NCBI GenBank assembly: GCA_018398765.1
Contig: JAHBMJ010004979.1
Coordinates: 1-35,000 of the forward strand
Origin: Chromera velia
Taxonomy: Eukaryota; Sar; Chromeraceae
DNA: 35,000 nucleotides
Reading direction: 5' to 3'
In this document: positions 9,870-20,745 of the stretch, in pieces
Layout: the number at the start of each line of letters is the position of its first letter
Position numbering within the stretch: position 1 is the stretch's first letter
Position numbers and translations under genes: made by a program
Notes under the pieces: model-generated
What the model saw: only the letters and a program-made list of their open reading frames with translations
The model's database searches: none
Told to the model about the DNA's origin: nothing

Positions 9870-10506
9870 TTTGGTTCAGTCTAAAAGTTTAGTTTCAAAA
9901 CTTAGGCTCTCCATTTACTCCTAGTCGCCGTTAGTGTCCCTTGGTACCTGTGCCGCGGCAATACCACCGGCACTAGCAAAGGAACACTCCCCCCGTAGCT
10001 GTTTTTTCGGCTTTCTCTCCGCCTTCATACAGTAAACTGAAGCCTACTGAAACCTTGATATTACATGATTAGTCTAGCCTGATAATCGCCATCTGAATCC
10101 TAGTCTTCACCATCCCTGCAACTCTGCTAGCTTTGGTATTGGTCCTGGCTACGATTTGGTGTACCGCTCTCCACGGTTTTTCAATTTACTGCGTCGCAGG
10201 CACCGAGGGGGTATAAAAAAATTCTTTTATCCCACAGTGTGGGATAAGGTCAGCGGACCCCTTTCCCCCCTCTGGGTCCTAGTCTGAGTCTTATATACGC
10301 CGCCACTGGGTCCGTGTTATCCCATAGAGGGCGCCGCCACATTTGACCGTGAGTTAATCTATCATAAGCAACCCCCCAACTTATCCCACAGTATTGGATA
10401 AGCAGCTTTTTTTATGTTGCCCAAGGAGGACTGATTGAGATTGGAAGTAAATGGAGAGCCTAAAATATAGCCTAAGTTTCGAAACTAAACTTCTAGACTG
10501 AACCGA
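9870..10506. mobile_element. Fold-back (long inverted repeat) non-autonomous element
   Basis: The left arm (9871-9944) begins GGTTCAGTCTAAAAGTTTAG. The right arm (10420-10505) is its reverse complement, GGTTCAGTCTAGAAGTTTAG when read inward. Arm similarity continues through AACTTAGGCT and CTCCATTTACT, with a 12-bp insertion or duplication in the right arm, and fades over about 75-85 bp. The interior has no coding frame and carries three TTATCCCA boxes. Flanking AATACATT (left) and AATGCATA (right) could be a worn 8-bp target-site duplication, but the motif is near-palindromic, so this is weak. Confidence 0.7.
10227..10247. repeat. Perfect TTATCCCACA palindrome inside the fold-back element
   Basis: TTATCCCACA (10227-10236), a single G, and TGTGGGATAA (10238-10247) form a perfect inverted repeat. 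A related imperfect copy lies at 10381-10401 and a half-site at 10317-10324. A dyad protein-binding site or cruciform are possible roles; neither is shown by the sequence. Confidence 0.85.
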
Positions 10507-10590
10507 ATGCATATATAGCGTTGAATAATAATAATAATCAAAAACAAAAAATTACCATACTAATAATGATGATGATGATGATGAGGTGAC
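10507..10590 (-). repeat. Probable 3' tail of the minus-strand LINE, (CAT)n and (ATT)n
   Basis: On the minus strand the sequence after the LINE stop runs into CATCATCATCATCATCATTATTAG and then ATT-rich DNA. This simple-repeat tail suits a non-LTR retrotransposon 3' end, and it abuts the fold-back element. Confidence 0.5.
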
Positions 10591-12225
10591 TTAACACGCC
10601 AGCCATCGTGTTCCAATGGTAAAGGGCAGTGTGTAAGCATTCATGTCATATTACAAGCTAGGAGCATGCTAGCGAATGCTCACCTAAAGCGACCGAACTT
10701 TAGGACTACTAGCTAGCAGAACACTGCTCCCCAAGATCGAGCAGTCTGGTCCTAGGCATACAGCAATGAGAGCACTGACTTTTCGGGCGTCCCTCTGAAG
10801 AAGAAGCGAGAAGTACCGCCTTACCCGCTCTTCGGCCTGCCCCACCCCCCTACCCCCTCGGGCTTCCTGTCTCTCTCCATGCTTATACACTTCTTCTATC
10901 GACATATGCTCCAGGCACCTATACCAGAGATTACTCAGTCTCCCCCGCGGCCCCTCCGTTCGGACACAAGTTGTCAGACGGTGAATCGGATCGTCAATCA
11001 ATTTTTCCCAACTTTTCTCTTCACAAGCTTTATAAATTGATTCAACCCTCCCCCCATGGTTTGTCCCCCCTCCAACAATAGTGCACAACAAAGGGTGGAA
11101 AACTGCCCCGGGGAAAGACAAGAACTGCTTGTAAAGAGGTTCTATCGAGGCAGACCATGAGCCCCCCTTCCCCTCCACTAAGCTTCCGATAACCAATTTT
11201 GTAAAGCGTTGGCTGCTACTATTCTCCTTCTGATATTCGGTTACTAGGCAAGCAGATGGAGGAAAAGACACACTCCCATGCATTCTTTGTCTCCCCTGCT
11301 TTCCCCCTCTCCTTTTTATCATAGAGACCGGGTTTACCCAATCTCCCATCCATTCGTTTACTTCTCTGTTTCTCGCTCCCCTTCTTAGCTTGCTATCTGA
11401 TATTCTAAAATCGACTTCATCTGGTTTACCTTCCAGGAGGGCAGGACTGACGGGTTATATAAGCTTCTTTGCAGACCCCGACCACACCCTTAACTCTCTC
11501 TTCCTGTGGCATGCCTACAATACTTGAGGCAAAGCTAATCGAGCAAGGGAGAGACTTCTCAAATACCCCCCCACTCTGACACTGAGAATCTTTCTTATGG
11601 GCCTCAGCCCAACGGCTGCAAGGGTGGGGAACATAAAAGAATTCCAGGACAGACGGAGAGACCAACGCACAAAACGGAACTGGAGGGAGTCTAAGCATCG
11701 GATGTCAGATTCTTGAATGGGGAGAGCTTCAAGGGAATGGGTGGCGGCGGGCTCCCACATCCCCTTGAAAAGGGATATGCGACTATGGGGGGAGAGCATA
11801 CCTATTGACGTACACAGACCGATAGCCCCCTGAACTCCCCTTTCTGCGGCTTCAAGTCTGGCGGTCACAGACTTGCGGGGGTTCATATCAGAAAAAACTT
11901 CACAGCTAAGATATCTGTAACTCTCTACCCACTCGACCGTCCGACCCTTGAAACGAATTTTATCTGCCCCCCCTCTACCTACCAATCTCATCACCTTTGT
12001 CTTCTTTAGATTCACCGTCAGCCCCCACTTATCATAATAGGTAGCCAACTGATTAATCCTCTTCTGGAGGTCTTGGAGGGAGTGTACAAAGATGATGAGG
12101 TCATCGGCATATCCAATGCTCTCCAGCAGTAGGTCTCCTAACCTCACTTCTGTCGGGGGTGTGTCTGGGGGGGAGAAGTTTAAGGCTCTGGGCTGAGCCT
12201 CTAACTCCCCCCTCCATACCATACC
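10591..12225 (-). pseudogene. 5'-truncated LINE ORF2, reverse transcriptase C-terminal half
   Basis: A single minus-strand frame runs from ATG 12222 to the stop at 10684, interrupted by TAG at 11515-11517 and TAA at 11455-11457. ESIGYADDLIIF is RT motif C with the catalytic aspartates. LTVNLKKTKVM is motif D, and VESYRYLSCEV corresponds to the family's 'KYLG' motif E. The region ending SWNSFMFPTLAAVGLRPI matches the LINE thumb and linker. Upstream palm motifs are missing and a TAA sits two codons before the ATG, as expected from 5' truncation during target-primed reverse transcription. The last 220 codons show no known domain. Both stops can be reached from CAG/TGG and CAA by one transition, and there is no frameshift. 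Confidence 0.78.
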
Positions 12226-12800
12226 TTATAGCTATTAGCTACTATACGTACCGTGTGAGACCAGTATTTTTCGATCTGTAAACATGTGTGTACGGTTTAA
12301 TAACTTTAATTTATGTATAGACTATAGATATATACTTGGTAGACACATTTAATAGTGCATCTTTGGTCTCTCATATTTCAGGCTCAGACTCGTCGAGGAG
12401 AGATTCCGGGTGCAAATGCGACAGCCAAAGAATTCAGGCAAAACCAGTCATTCCAACAGAATCTTCATGACACATGATCGACCGACTGATCCATCGAGAC
12501 AGATCGAGAAGGATCGGTCGAAGCTGTACAAACAAAGAGGGATAAACGAGAAGCTTGTAGAGAAAGGGGCTTTTTGCTTCACTGGACGGAATCATCTGCA
12601 TCTGCGCCGTGTGCTCTACAAGGCCTGTCTCTCTGTCTGTTTGTGTGTGCGTATGTCAGAGTCGGGACTCGGGAGAGGAGAATATTGCAGGGATTCTACA
12701 GATCTGCTTGCACTTCTACGTCTGTGAATTTGACGGTGCCTCGAGAATCCACCCCTTGCAAGACTCGGAGGGGAAGGCAGCACGGTCCCTTAATTCCCCC
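12226..12800. other. Intergenic spacer, no gene recognised
   Basis: An AT-rich stretch (12230-12380) is followed by mixed sequence. A plus-strand frame at 12410-12727 has no motifs and overlaps the 3' flank of the minus-strand coiled-coil gene, so I do not call it. Confidence 0.4.
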
Positions 12801-14155
12801 TCACCCTTTCCGAATCGAGGCGCCAGCCATCCCTTTCGAGGCGTCAGCCCCTGTAGGTGCTTTGAAAAGAACAGAGGGTCTCTTGCCCTGAAGTCCTTTT
12901 CCCTCTTTGCCCTTCCCCTTGTGCTGAGATGTAATAGACACGCGCTTTGCTGCCGCCGCCTGTGGAACTTTCCTTCCCGCCTCCTGCACACAAGCACATT
13001 GCTGCATTGTACACAGACAAAGAAGGACATTTACGAATGCGCCTACTGATTGGCCCTTCTGCTGCTTCAGTGTGTCTCGAAGACCGCTCCGTCAAGCCTC
13101 CCCTTTCCATTTCCTAGTGCGCCCCTTGACAGACCTTTCGGCACGAGAGATCATCGTTGCATGCGTCCACTTTCTTCTGGTGCTCCTGAATCTTTGCCTC
13201 AACCGATTCGCGCTGCACTCATGCAATCAGGATGTTCACAGGCACAAGGGCAAATACATACATCACACACACACACTCACGGAATCGCATACACACACTC
13301 ACGGAATCAAAATTCTTCTCTTCCATATGTATGCACACATACAAAAGGTCAGATGCAGCTGCAGATTTTAATGCTTGCTTCTGCAGAACACAGAGTGCAT
13401 GGTTGCTGAACCCTTGAATGAGGTCCATCGATCGGAGGGGAAAAGTCCCAGAGAGAGAATTAAAAGGGGGGAAAGACAAAAACGAAATTTGAATCGGACT
13501 ACAGGCACTGTCCTTGAAATTTCTGCTGCCTTGCTGGCTTTCTTCGCATTCCTACCATCCCTCCATGGTACCAGAGCCTGACCGACCTTCTTATGCTCAG
13601 CCATCAAGGCCTCCCGAAGTGCCGTGACGCGACTGCGCAGAGCCTCCATGCACTTCTCTGCCGTCTCCTCTGGGCTGTCCGTCTCCTCGTCCCCCTTCCC
13701 TGTGCCTGTCTGTGAGGAGCCGTTTTCCTTGTCTTTGTCGGTCTCGGGCATTTTTGAGGAGTGGATCCTGCATGAAGGAGGAGAACGGAAACAAAGGGAA
13801 AGGAAAAGAAACGCCTAATTGGCGGTTGGTAAAAAAGCAGAAAAAGGTGAACAACGCGAAAAAAGGAACAAAAACAAACAGCCACGGTGTAGAGTGCGCA
13901 ACAGACATGCATCCACACATCCAGAGACTGAGAGGAGGGAGAGAATGGAAAGCGCAGGCCGATCGCAAGACTGACTGACACGCTGCAGAATCTGTCCTGG
14001 GCCTTCTGGAACTCTTGTTTGAGAGAATTCACGTCCACTGCAGGAAGGAGGCCCTTCTGTCCCTGCAAGGCCACATTCTCATCATTCTCCTCCACGATCT
14101 TTCCGTGACCCTCTTCGAGCTCTCGGATGCCCTCGGACAGAAGTGTCAAAGCTGC

Positions 14156-14209
<54 letters not shown>

Positions 14210-14327
14210 TTAGCGAAAAACAGTCAGGGAGAAAAAGAAGAATCAGAAGAAGAATTCTATAATGAAACAGGTCAGTTTCTTGTGAAAGGTTGTACTCTCG
14301 CGGATATGAACGTATTCTATGGCAAAA

Positions 14328-14370
<43 letters not shown>

Positions 14371-16595
14371 TTACTTCCGAAATGCACATCTCAGAGGCCA
14401 TATAAGTTCTTTCTTTTCTTTCTTTCTTTCTTTCTGTCTTTCTTTCTTTCCTTTCTTCCTTCTTTCCTTCCTTCCTCTTTTCCTTCCTTCCTTTCTTTCT
14501 TTCTTTCTTTTTCGTTCGACTGTCTTCGTCACGTAAGCGGGGTCCTCTCGCCCTTTCAGCAGTGACCAACCGAGCAACCAACCCATGCAGTCTCCCTCTG
14601 CACTGCATGTACTCGCTGCTGACCCTCAAAGAACTTATGGAGATCCTCTGTGGAAGTGATGTGGTCCATGTCTTCGTCTCCCTCCTCCGCATCGTCGTCC
14701 TCGAATCCAAACGCTTCAGAGAAACATAGAAAGAGATAAATACCCTGACGGACTGACTAACGGACTGTGTCATTGTTTTCCTTCTCGAAACACACAAGAC
14801 ACGCAGAGGGAGGCACAGTATACTATAGGCAGACATGGAAATCAGGCACAGTAGGAAATTTGGCAAGCAGGAAGCCGGCCAACAAGACAGACAGGCATAA
14901 AGAAAAACAAGCCCTTGTGCAAATTAAATGCCTGTGTTGGAAATGGAAGACCCTCCGGAAAGAAGAGAGCATCGAACGACCTTCTTGGCACCCACCCACA
15001 CATATTGGTGGACAGGCCAGGCAGACAATGATGGTGTCACACACATTCCCACACTGTTCGTTCGATGGCTTGATGGCTCCTTCGATCAGGCCACTTCCCT
15101 TTGCTGAAGAACTCCGCACCCTAGCTCCTGACTCACAGAACTTAGCACTTCTTTCTTTCTTTCCTTTGTCGCGTCCCTGCTTGCTTTCGACTTTCTGACT
15201 GACTGACTGTCAAGAGGGAAGTCAGGGTCCTGCAGTCTCCTGAAGAACTTGTCCTCCGTCTTCCTCTGAAGAAGAATGTTGACAGTGCCCTGGATTCCCT
15301 TCCCGACCTCCTCCTTCTTTGCCCCCTCCTTCAGTGCAGTACTCTCCTTCTGCCCAGCTACCTGCACATACAAATCCACAGAGAAGCACGCAGCTCTTGG
15401 GCCCGTCTGCTGTTCGTGAAGGGAGTCTGCCGCTCGTCCGTCACAAGGGCAGTGGAACAGGCAGCGACTGGAGCCCTAGGCTCGTCGTCACACCCGAGCA
15501 GCATTTTCAAAGTTGCGAGAATGGGACTAGAAAAGCAGGTGCTGACGAGAAGAAACAAAGGGAACGAAACAGAAAAGAAGCGCGGGTGGATGTCCCATCA
15601 CACTCTCATTTCATTATGGACCTGCAGTGATTGGAGCAGCAGTTGAAGTAGACGGAAGAATGGCCTCACTGCAGTGTGAAACCTGTGCGAGACAGCTAAC
15701 TTGGAACAACATTGGCACCGACCATTTTTTGTTGCAGCTTGTCCATTTCGAGGATGAACGTGTTGGCCGATCGTGACAGCAGACGGCGCAAACAAAACAG
15801 GAAGGAACCGGCAAGCGCCCTGTAAAGCGAGCAATCCAGTTAGCCAAAACAGGAAAAGTCTCCAACTGGGGATCGCAACTACTGTTTTTGCGGGGGACCA
15901 AAAATCTTCCAGTTCTGTGCCTTGATGATGTACGTCTGAATGGGCAACTGGAAGCAATCCACAAAAGTCGATGACAAGTCACAATCGCTTCGATCCGGAA
16001 GGCTTGTATAATAATTTCTGGACTGTCAGCGGAAGCTCTAGAGGCGAAGAAGGCAGTGGATTCAATGGGAAATTTCAGTCAAGGATTCCAGTGTCAGAAG
16101 TGCCAGCATGCATGTGCCAGCATGTGCATGCCAGCGCAATCTGCCGGCCATTGTGCCGGCCGGCCTTCTAGCTCTCCATGCGGGAAACGGCGGACGGCCG
16201 GGCCCCGGCCGCGCGGGCCGCGCGCGCGCGGGGATCGTCACCGATTTGTTGGGGAGGCGTCACTGAGATTATCTGAGATGGTGTCAGAGCGTGTCAGATT
16301 TCGCCTACAGGTCCTATATCGTACAGGAGTCAGACGATCATCAAAAGCCGGGCAGTCTGAACGGACCTGGCTTCAGGAACTGTTCCTACTTTGGAAGGAG
16401 CGCGTCGCGGTTTCCACTAGACTCATGCAGGCGGAGACGGATGATCTGCCGAGAGACGAGGAAAATTTCGATCAAAGAATGTTGTCGATTTGTTGTGTAA
16501 GTTACAAGCGAAGGTCTGGAAGTCAAAGACTCTGACGGTTGAGTGTCCGGGTAGGACATCCTTTTCTGTTGTAGAAAAACAGCAGGTTGATGCAT
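12801..16595 (-). CDS. Coiled-coil protein of unknown function, eight to nine exons
   Basis: Exons read on the minus strand: 16022-15883, 15819-15723, 15361-15208, 14713-14624, 14151-13980, 13767-13587, 13212-13135 and 12983-12801 (stop). Phases agree at all seven junctions and the joined frame has 364 residues. A likely first exon is 16595-16506 (MHQPAVF..., GTAACT donor, phase 0), adding 30 residues; it is less certain. The protein has a hydrophobic N-terminal region (QLPIQTYIIK, FLFCLRRLL), then long charged heptad-like segments such as FILEMDKLQQKMVAGQKE and GIRELEEGHGKIVEENDE. An acidic patch FGFEDDDAEEGDED follows, then another coiled coil (ALREALMAEHKKRESVEAKI) and a basic, Ala/Gly/Lys-rich tail. 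I do not recognise the family; a structural or scaffold role is only inferred. Five of the seven donors between the eight main exons are GTCNGT or GTCAGC. It is divergent from the gene starting at 16662. Confidence 0.7.
14157..14206. repeat. (GAAA)n/(GA)n microsatellite forming an intron polypyrimidine tract
   Basis: On the minus strand this is (CT)n followed by (CTTT)n, ending directly in the TTTCTGCAG acceptor of the exon that starts at 14151. It therefore serves as the pyrimidine tract of that splice site. Confidence 0.8.
14327..14513. repeat. (CT)n, (CA)n and (CTTT)n microsatellites in an intron
   Basis: Three adjacent simple repeats lie within the 472-bp intron 14623-14152 of the coiled-coil gene: (CT)n near 14329-14348, (CA)n at 14349-14370, and a long CTTT/CCTT run at 14410-14513. 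Confidence 0.9.
16187..16236. other. Extreme GC/CpG-rich burst
   Basis: About 50 bp of almost pure G and C, with CGCGCGCGCG and overlapping GGCC/CCGG palindromes, sits in much less GC-rich DNA. It lies in the putative first intron of the coiled-coil gene, about 430 bp upstream of the plus-strand gene, and could be a promoter element for either. Confidence 0.5.
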
Positions 16596-16661
16596 TCTCG
16601 CTCCTCTGTGACTCAGAGCTCTTTTCCACCATTTGGCTTCCTCATCTGTCAGTCAGTCAGT
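16596..16661. promoter_or_regulatory. Short space between divergent start codons, possible bidirectional promoter
   Basis: If the first exon of the minus-strand gene starts at 16595, only 66 bp separate it from the ATG at 16662 of the plus-strand gene. The interval holds TGACTCA (bZIP-type heptamer) within GTGACTCAGAGCTC and a CAGTCAGTCAG run. No TATA box is visible. The promoter role is inference from gene layout. Confidence 0.35.
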
Positions 16662-18442
16662 ATGGAGACGGGAAACGACTCTGAAGGTTCTGTGGCACAG
16701 GGCGACCGTCTACGTTCCGTGCAGTCACTGTTGAACACTCGGGAACTACATCAAAAGCCAAAGATAGGGCAAATGACTGAACAGAGCTCAGGTGAGCATG
16801 AGGGATTGCTTGCTTGGCTCGTGTCCTTCGTCTTTTCGAGTGAACAATGCGGTCGTCTTTTTTTTTTCGGATGACAGTTGGCGTTTCTCCCTCTCTATCG
16901 CTGCATTTCTTTGCACTGCCCGATCCATCGGCTGGTCTTCTGCGTCTGGGTCGGGCTGTGCGTCCATATCTTGGTTTTTCTCTCTGCAGGCTAGCCTGTC
17001 TGAATGATAATGCAAAAGAGAAAGACTGTCGTTACCTTGATTGATTGATTGATTGTCTGATTAATTAATTAATTAATTAATTAATTAATTGGTTGATTGA
17101 CTGACTGACTGACCGGCCAGTGGATTTTGATTTTATGGATTTGTCGAATGATGATCTGGTTGCTTGACTGTGGATTGATTGATGCGTTGATGACTGGATC
17201 AATAGATTGATTTGTTGTCTGACTCCATGTAAGCCAATGGGAAAGTTCATATGAGGCTCCCGTCTCCCTTTGAGGCTGTCAGTCAGTCTGTGCCTGCGTG
17301 TCGATCGGGTTGCGTGCTGGATGGTTGTCTCATTTTCCGGTTGCCTGTCAGAGAAAGCAAAACTTGATTGGTGGGAATAAGACCAAGGTGGTACTGTCTC
17401 CTCCCCGGTTTCCTTGTGCTCGTCTGTACAACTCCGGTCTTTTCCTTTCGCCTGCTTCTCCTCCCTGTCCAACCGTTCCGTCCGTGCAGTGTTGACTCGT
17501 CTGCGGGGTTTCCTCCCTGCACTCAAGGAGGCCAACAAGGCGCTCGAAGAGACCGGAGACGCGAGGGAGAATGGGAGTGGGAGTGTGGGCGTTTCGTCTG
17601 GTGCCGTTGGGGATCCCTCGTCTGTCTTGGGTGGTGCGGTCGTGGAGATGAGCGTTGCAATGGGTGTGTATGATGTGAACGGAGACGGGGGAGGGATGGA
17701 GGCAGTAGATCAGACGATTCCTCGTGTAGACGTGGACGGGAAGTTTCTCCAGCAGGGGGATGAAGGGGATAGTGTTCGGGTGGGGGAGGGTGGGGGGAGG
17801 AAAAGAGCCAAGAGAGAAGAGGGGGGGCTTTCCAGCCCCTCTTGTGACCCTAAGGAAACCGCCCGGCTGAAAGCCGTCTCCCGTCTCCTGCAGGGAGGGG
17901 CAGGGGGTTCTTCTGGAGGGTTGACGAGTTCGAGCGGCCTACACCCAGCAGCTTCGTCTTCCAAAGAGAACAAGCAGACCGCAAGCCCGAACATGGGTGG
18001 TATGAGAGAGGGGACACGAGTCCAGCCTTCTTCTGCCGACGCCCGTGCGTCCATGTCCATGTCCTCCAAGTCTGGTTCGAAGTCTGGGGAGGGAGGTGGG
18101 TCGAGCCAGAGGCGGCGGTTGGAGTTTGACTCTGACGACGAAGAGGATGAAGGTGGAGATCAACAAAACGGAGAAAGGGGTCGAGGGAAGAAGTGTCGTA
18201 CAGGGAGACGTTTTGTTGATCAGAGAGCAGGAATTGAAATTCATTGTGTAGGTTCGTCTGGAGGGGAGGAGGAGGGGGAGGAGGAGGAGGAAGAAGAAGA
18301 AGATGGAGAAGGAGAAGAACAAGAGGAGGAGGAAGAGGAGGGGGGGAAAAGGGAAGAGGAGAAAAGAGAAGTGGGTGTGAAGAGAGCAATACAAGAACGA
18401 AAGGACAAGAATGATATCAAAAGCCACGGGGAAAGAGCTTGA
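16662..18442 (+). CDS. NOPCHAP1-like (DUF4598) protein with long acidic tail
   Basis: Two exons, 16662-16791 and 17490-18442, join in phase 1 (donor CAG|GTGAGC, acceptor CCGTGCAG) to give 360 residues. Exon 1 starts METGNDSEG and contains SVQSLLNTRELHQKPK. The junction leads straight into VLTRLRGFLPALKEANKALE (residues 44-63). This order of an SLL/KP box, then S/G-VL-R-(V/L)..FLP.(L/M)..AN..L(E), is the core of NOPCHAP1 (human C12orf45). That protein bridges box C/D snoRNP proteins and the R2TP chaperone in known systems. The rest is a low-complexity Gly/Ser-rich region with RKRAKRE and RGRGKK basic stretches (possible nuclear signals), then a Glu-rich run of about 45 residues. The family member is normally much shorter, so the acidic extension is unusual. 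The homology call rests on one short motif. Confidence 0.6.
17038..17110. repeat. (TTGA)n/(TTAA)n simple repeats in the NOPCHAP1-like gene intron
   Basis: TTGATTGATTGATTG, then about nine TTAA units, then GACTGACTGACTGAC. The repeats lie within the 698-bp intron 16792-17489 and have no coding content. Confidence 0.85.
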
Positions 18443-19660
18443 GAGCTACCCTATTAAATTCGTGGTCAAATTACTGGCAAAATTTCTGGTGAGTCAGTGG
18501 TGACCAGTAATTTTACCAGTAAAAGGTGAAATCTGACCAGTAATTTTAAAAATTACGAGTGCGATCGAAAACATCGGATCGAACTCAGGCTTTAAAACTG
18601 TAAGTAACTGTACGGTAGCATAGGGAGCTAGGTAATGATTTTGAGGCTTAATTTTTCATACAAAAAAAACTTAGTTGTAGTGAGTCTATAACCGATTACA
18701 GTCCTTATATGAGTCTTACAAACACTTTCGAAACTTGAAAACTAGCTTGAAAGAATATACTACTATAAAAATTATCGGTTAATACAACGTTTAATGACAA
18801 TTTAGTAGCAATTAAAAACTAGAGGTGAGACGCTGGAGGAGGACTGTGGTTCATTGTAATGCATATTCGGCAGAGATAGGAAGGTGTACTTCACACTGAG
18901 CCTAGCACTAAGCCTTAAAGGCCTCGCAAGGGGCAACTCATGGATAGTTCTAATGAAGGAGCCATTAGGAGCTATCGCTACCTACTCGGGCCACTCCACA
19001 AATTACTAAAAAGTAGCAGTGCTTTGATACATTTCTCAGGTATGTCTCACCTGGGTGGATAGAATTTAAGCCTACGATTGCAGAGGAGGCAAATTAAGAA
19101 CCTGTTTTCTTTTGACGAGAAGACTGCATGGTCTTGTCTTGTCTTGTTGTAAGTAAGAGATGGGGTCAGCCCGCCTCAGCCGCCGTGCAAACTGTGCGCC
19201 GCCGCCCTCGGCACGTCCGACCGGGAAGCTAAAATTGTGCATGCATGCATGATCAACGCAATTAATACAAGGTGCGGCCTCTTTAGGGAGGCCTACAATA
19301 AGCGAGTATGAGGTATTTTTTTTTATTTATGCATTCTAGTACCATTTTTACCTACTCCGGCTTACTCCCGCTTGCTCCGGCTCTAAACAGACAATTTGCC
19401 TACAACAACTTCCAGTATAGGTTTTGATACTTTAATTGTATAGTTCAATTTAATACAGTAGCAATTAGTTTATTTCAAGTATGTAGAGAATTCTATAAAA
19501 AGTTTTAGGAGAAATTTTAAAAACAATTTCTAGAAAAATGATTCTTTCGTTGAATTACATTCAACGTGAATGATGATCGATGTTTTTGTTATCCTACCGC
19601 GTCCCCATATATGACTTGAATTGATCCTAATTGATTCGAATCTAGAATTGAAGTAACTCA
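18443..19660. other. AT-rich intergenic region, no gene seen
   Basis: No long frame, splice-supported exon or tRNA-like fold was recognised. ACCAGTAATTTTA occurs twice (about 18500 and 18538). A GC-rich island with CCGCCTCAGCCGCCG lies at about 19170-19230 next to a TGCATGCATGCATG run at 19239-19252. Confidence 0.5.
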
Positions 19661-19674
19661 TTCACCTACATGCA

Positions 19675-19906
19675 CAGATACAGACACAGAGACACAGAGA
19701 CACAGACACACAGACACACAGACACACAGACAGATAGACAGACACACACACACACACACACACAGACACACAGACACACAGACATACATACACACACACA
19801 CACACACACATACACACATACACACATACACACATACACACATACACACACACATACACACACACATACACACACACACACACACAGACACACACACAGA
19901 GGTACT

Positions 19907-19948
<42 letters not shown>
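19675..19948. repeat. (CAGA)n, (CA)n and (GA)n microsatellite block
   Basis: ACACAGAC repeats grade into (CA)n with CATACA interruptions and then a (GA)n run at 19907-19948. The block makes spurious Cys/Val- and Thr/His-rich frames on both strands. Confidence 0.95.
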
Positions 19949-19951
<3 letters not shown>

Positions 19952-19952
19952 C

Positions 19953-20162
19953 TCATGGGTAAGATTCACCTTTCTCCAGCATCTCGTACATCTTTGTATT
20001 CGTTTTCGTTCCGTCTCCCTGTTCGTTTTCCGTCTCAGTCGGATTTTCTCTCCTGTTCCGTGTATCTGAAGGACGGACAGACAGACTAGCAGACAGACAG
20101 AGAGATAGACACGCAGTCAGACAGAGCCATATGCGCACGGTGCACACACACAAGTACACACA

Positions 20163-20214
<52 letters not shown>

Positions 20215-20300
20215 ACACACACACACACACACACAGAAAAGAGACACACACACACACACACACACATACAAACACACACACATACAAACACACACACACA

Positions 20301-20339
<39 letters not shown>

Positions 20340-20544
20340 CAACGCTTCCAAACCGTCTGTCTTTTTCTGTACATGCGCACACCTACAGTATGATACACTT
20401 CACAGGTGCATGGTTCAGCAGGTCGCCAGCATTTTCTCGGCCCCGAACACTGGCTGCAAATACGTCTTAGAATACATCTTACGTGTTTTTTTCCGTAAGG
20501 TCCACTACCCTGCCATGCCCTGCTTGTCTTGCCTGCTTGTGGTT
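19953..20544 (-). CDS. Small spliced gene nested between microsatellites, unknown product
   Basis: Three short exons on the minus strand fit together: 20544-20483 (62 bp, donor GTAAGA), 20453-20383 (71 bp, donor GTGTGC) and 20065-19953 (stop). Phases agree (2 then 1). The joined sequence includes [12 protein letters not shown], a cysteine-rich [16 protein letters not shown] segment and a polar last exon ending [13 protein letters not shown]. The large intron is nearly all (CA)n/(GA)n. Upstream exons, including the start codon, were not found; they would lie beyond another (CA)n block. Phase agreement over two junctions could occur by chance, and no family was recognised, so this is tentative. 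Confidence 0.35.
20146..20338. repeat. (CA)n/(GA)n microsatellite inside the putative intron
   Basis: Alternating (CA)n, (GA)n and AGACACACAC blocks occupy nearly the whole putative intron. Confidence 0.95.
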
Positions 20545-20564
20545 CTGTTGGGTGTTTGCACAAA

Positions 20565-20666
20565 CACAAACAAACATACATACACACATATTAATACTTA
20601 TACACACAGGCACACACGTACACACACACATACACACGTACACACACGTACACACACACGTGCACA

Positions 20667-20715
<49 letters not shown>

Positions 20716-20745
20716 GTACATACATGCATACATACATACAGGTTG
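20565..20745. repeat. (CA)n, (GA)n and (CATA)n microsatellite block
   Basis: CACACA tracts with CGTACA and CATACA interruptions are followed by (GA)n at about 20683-20714 and ACATACATACATACA. No coding content. Confidence 0.93.

Noticed and set aside
15390-15560. Extra exon (15532-15440 area) in the coiled-coil gene
   Set aside because: The exons at 15723 and 15361 already join in phase 0, and this segment has only a weak GTGACG donor.
17077-18427. Minus-strand frames opposite the NOPCHAP1-like gene
   Set aside because: They are low-complexity Pro/Leu- and Phe-rich mirror images of the acidic plus-strand exon. The plus strand has phase-matched splice sites and a family motif.
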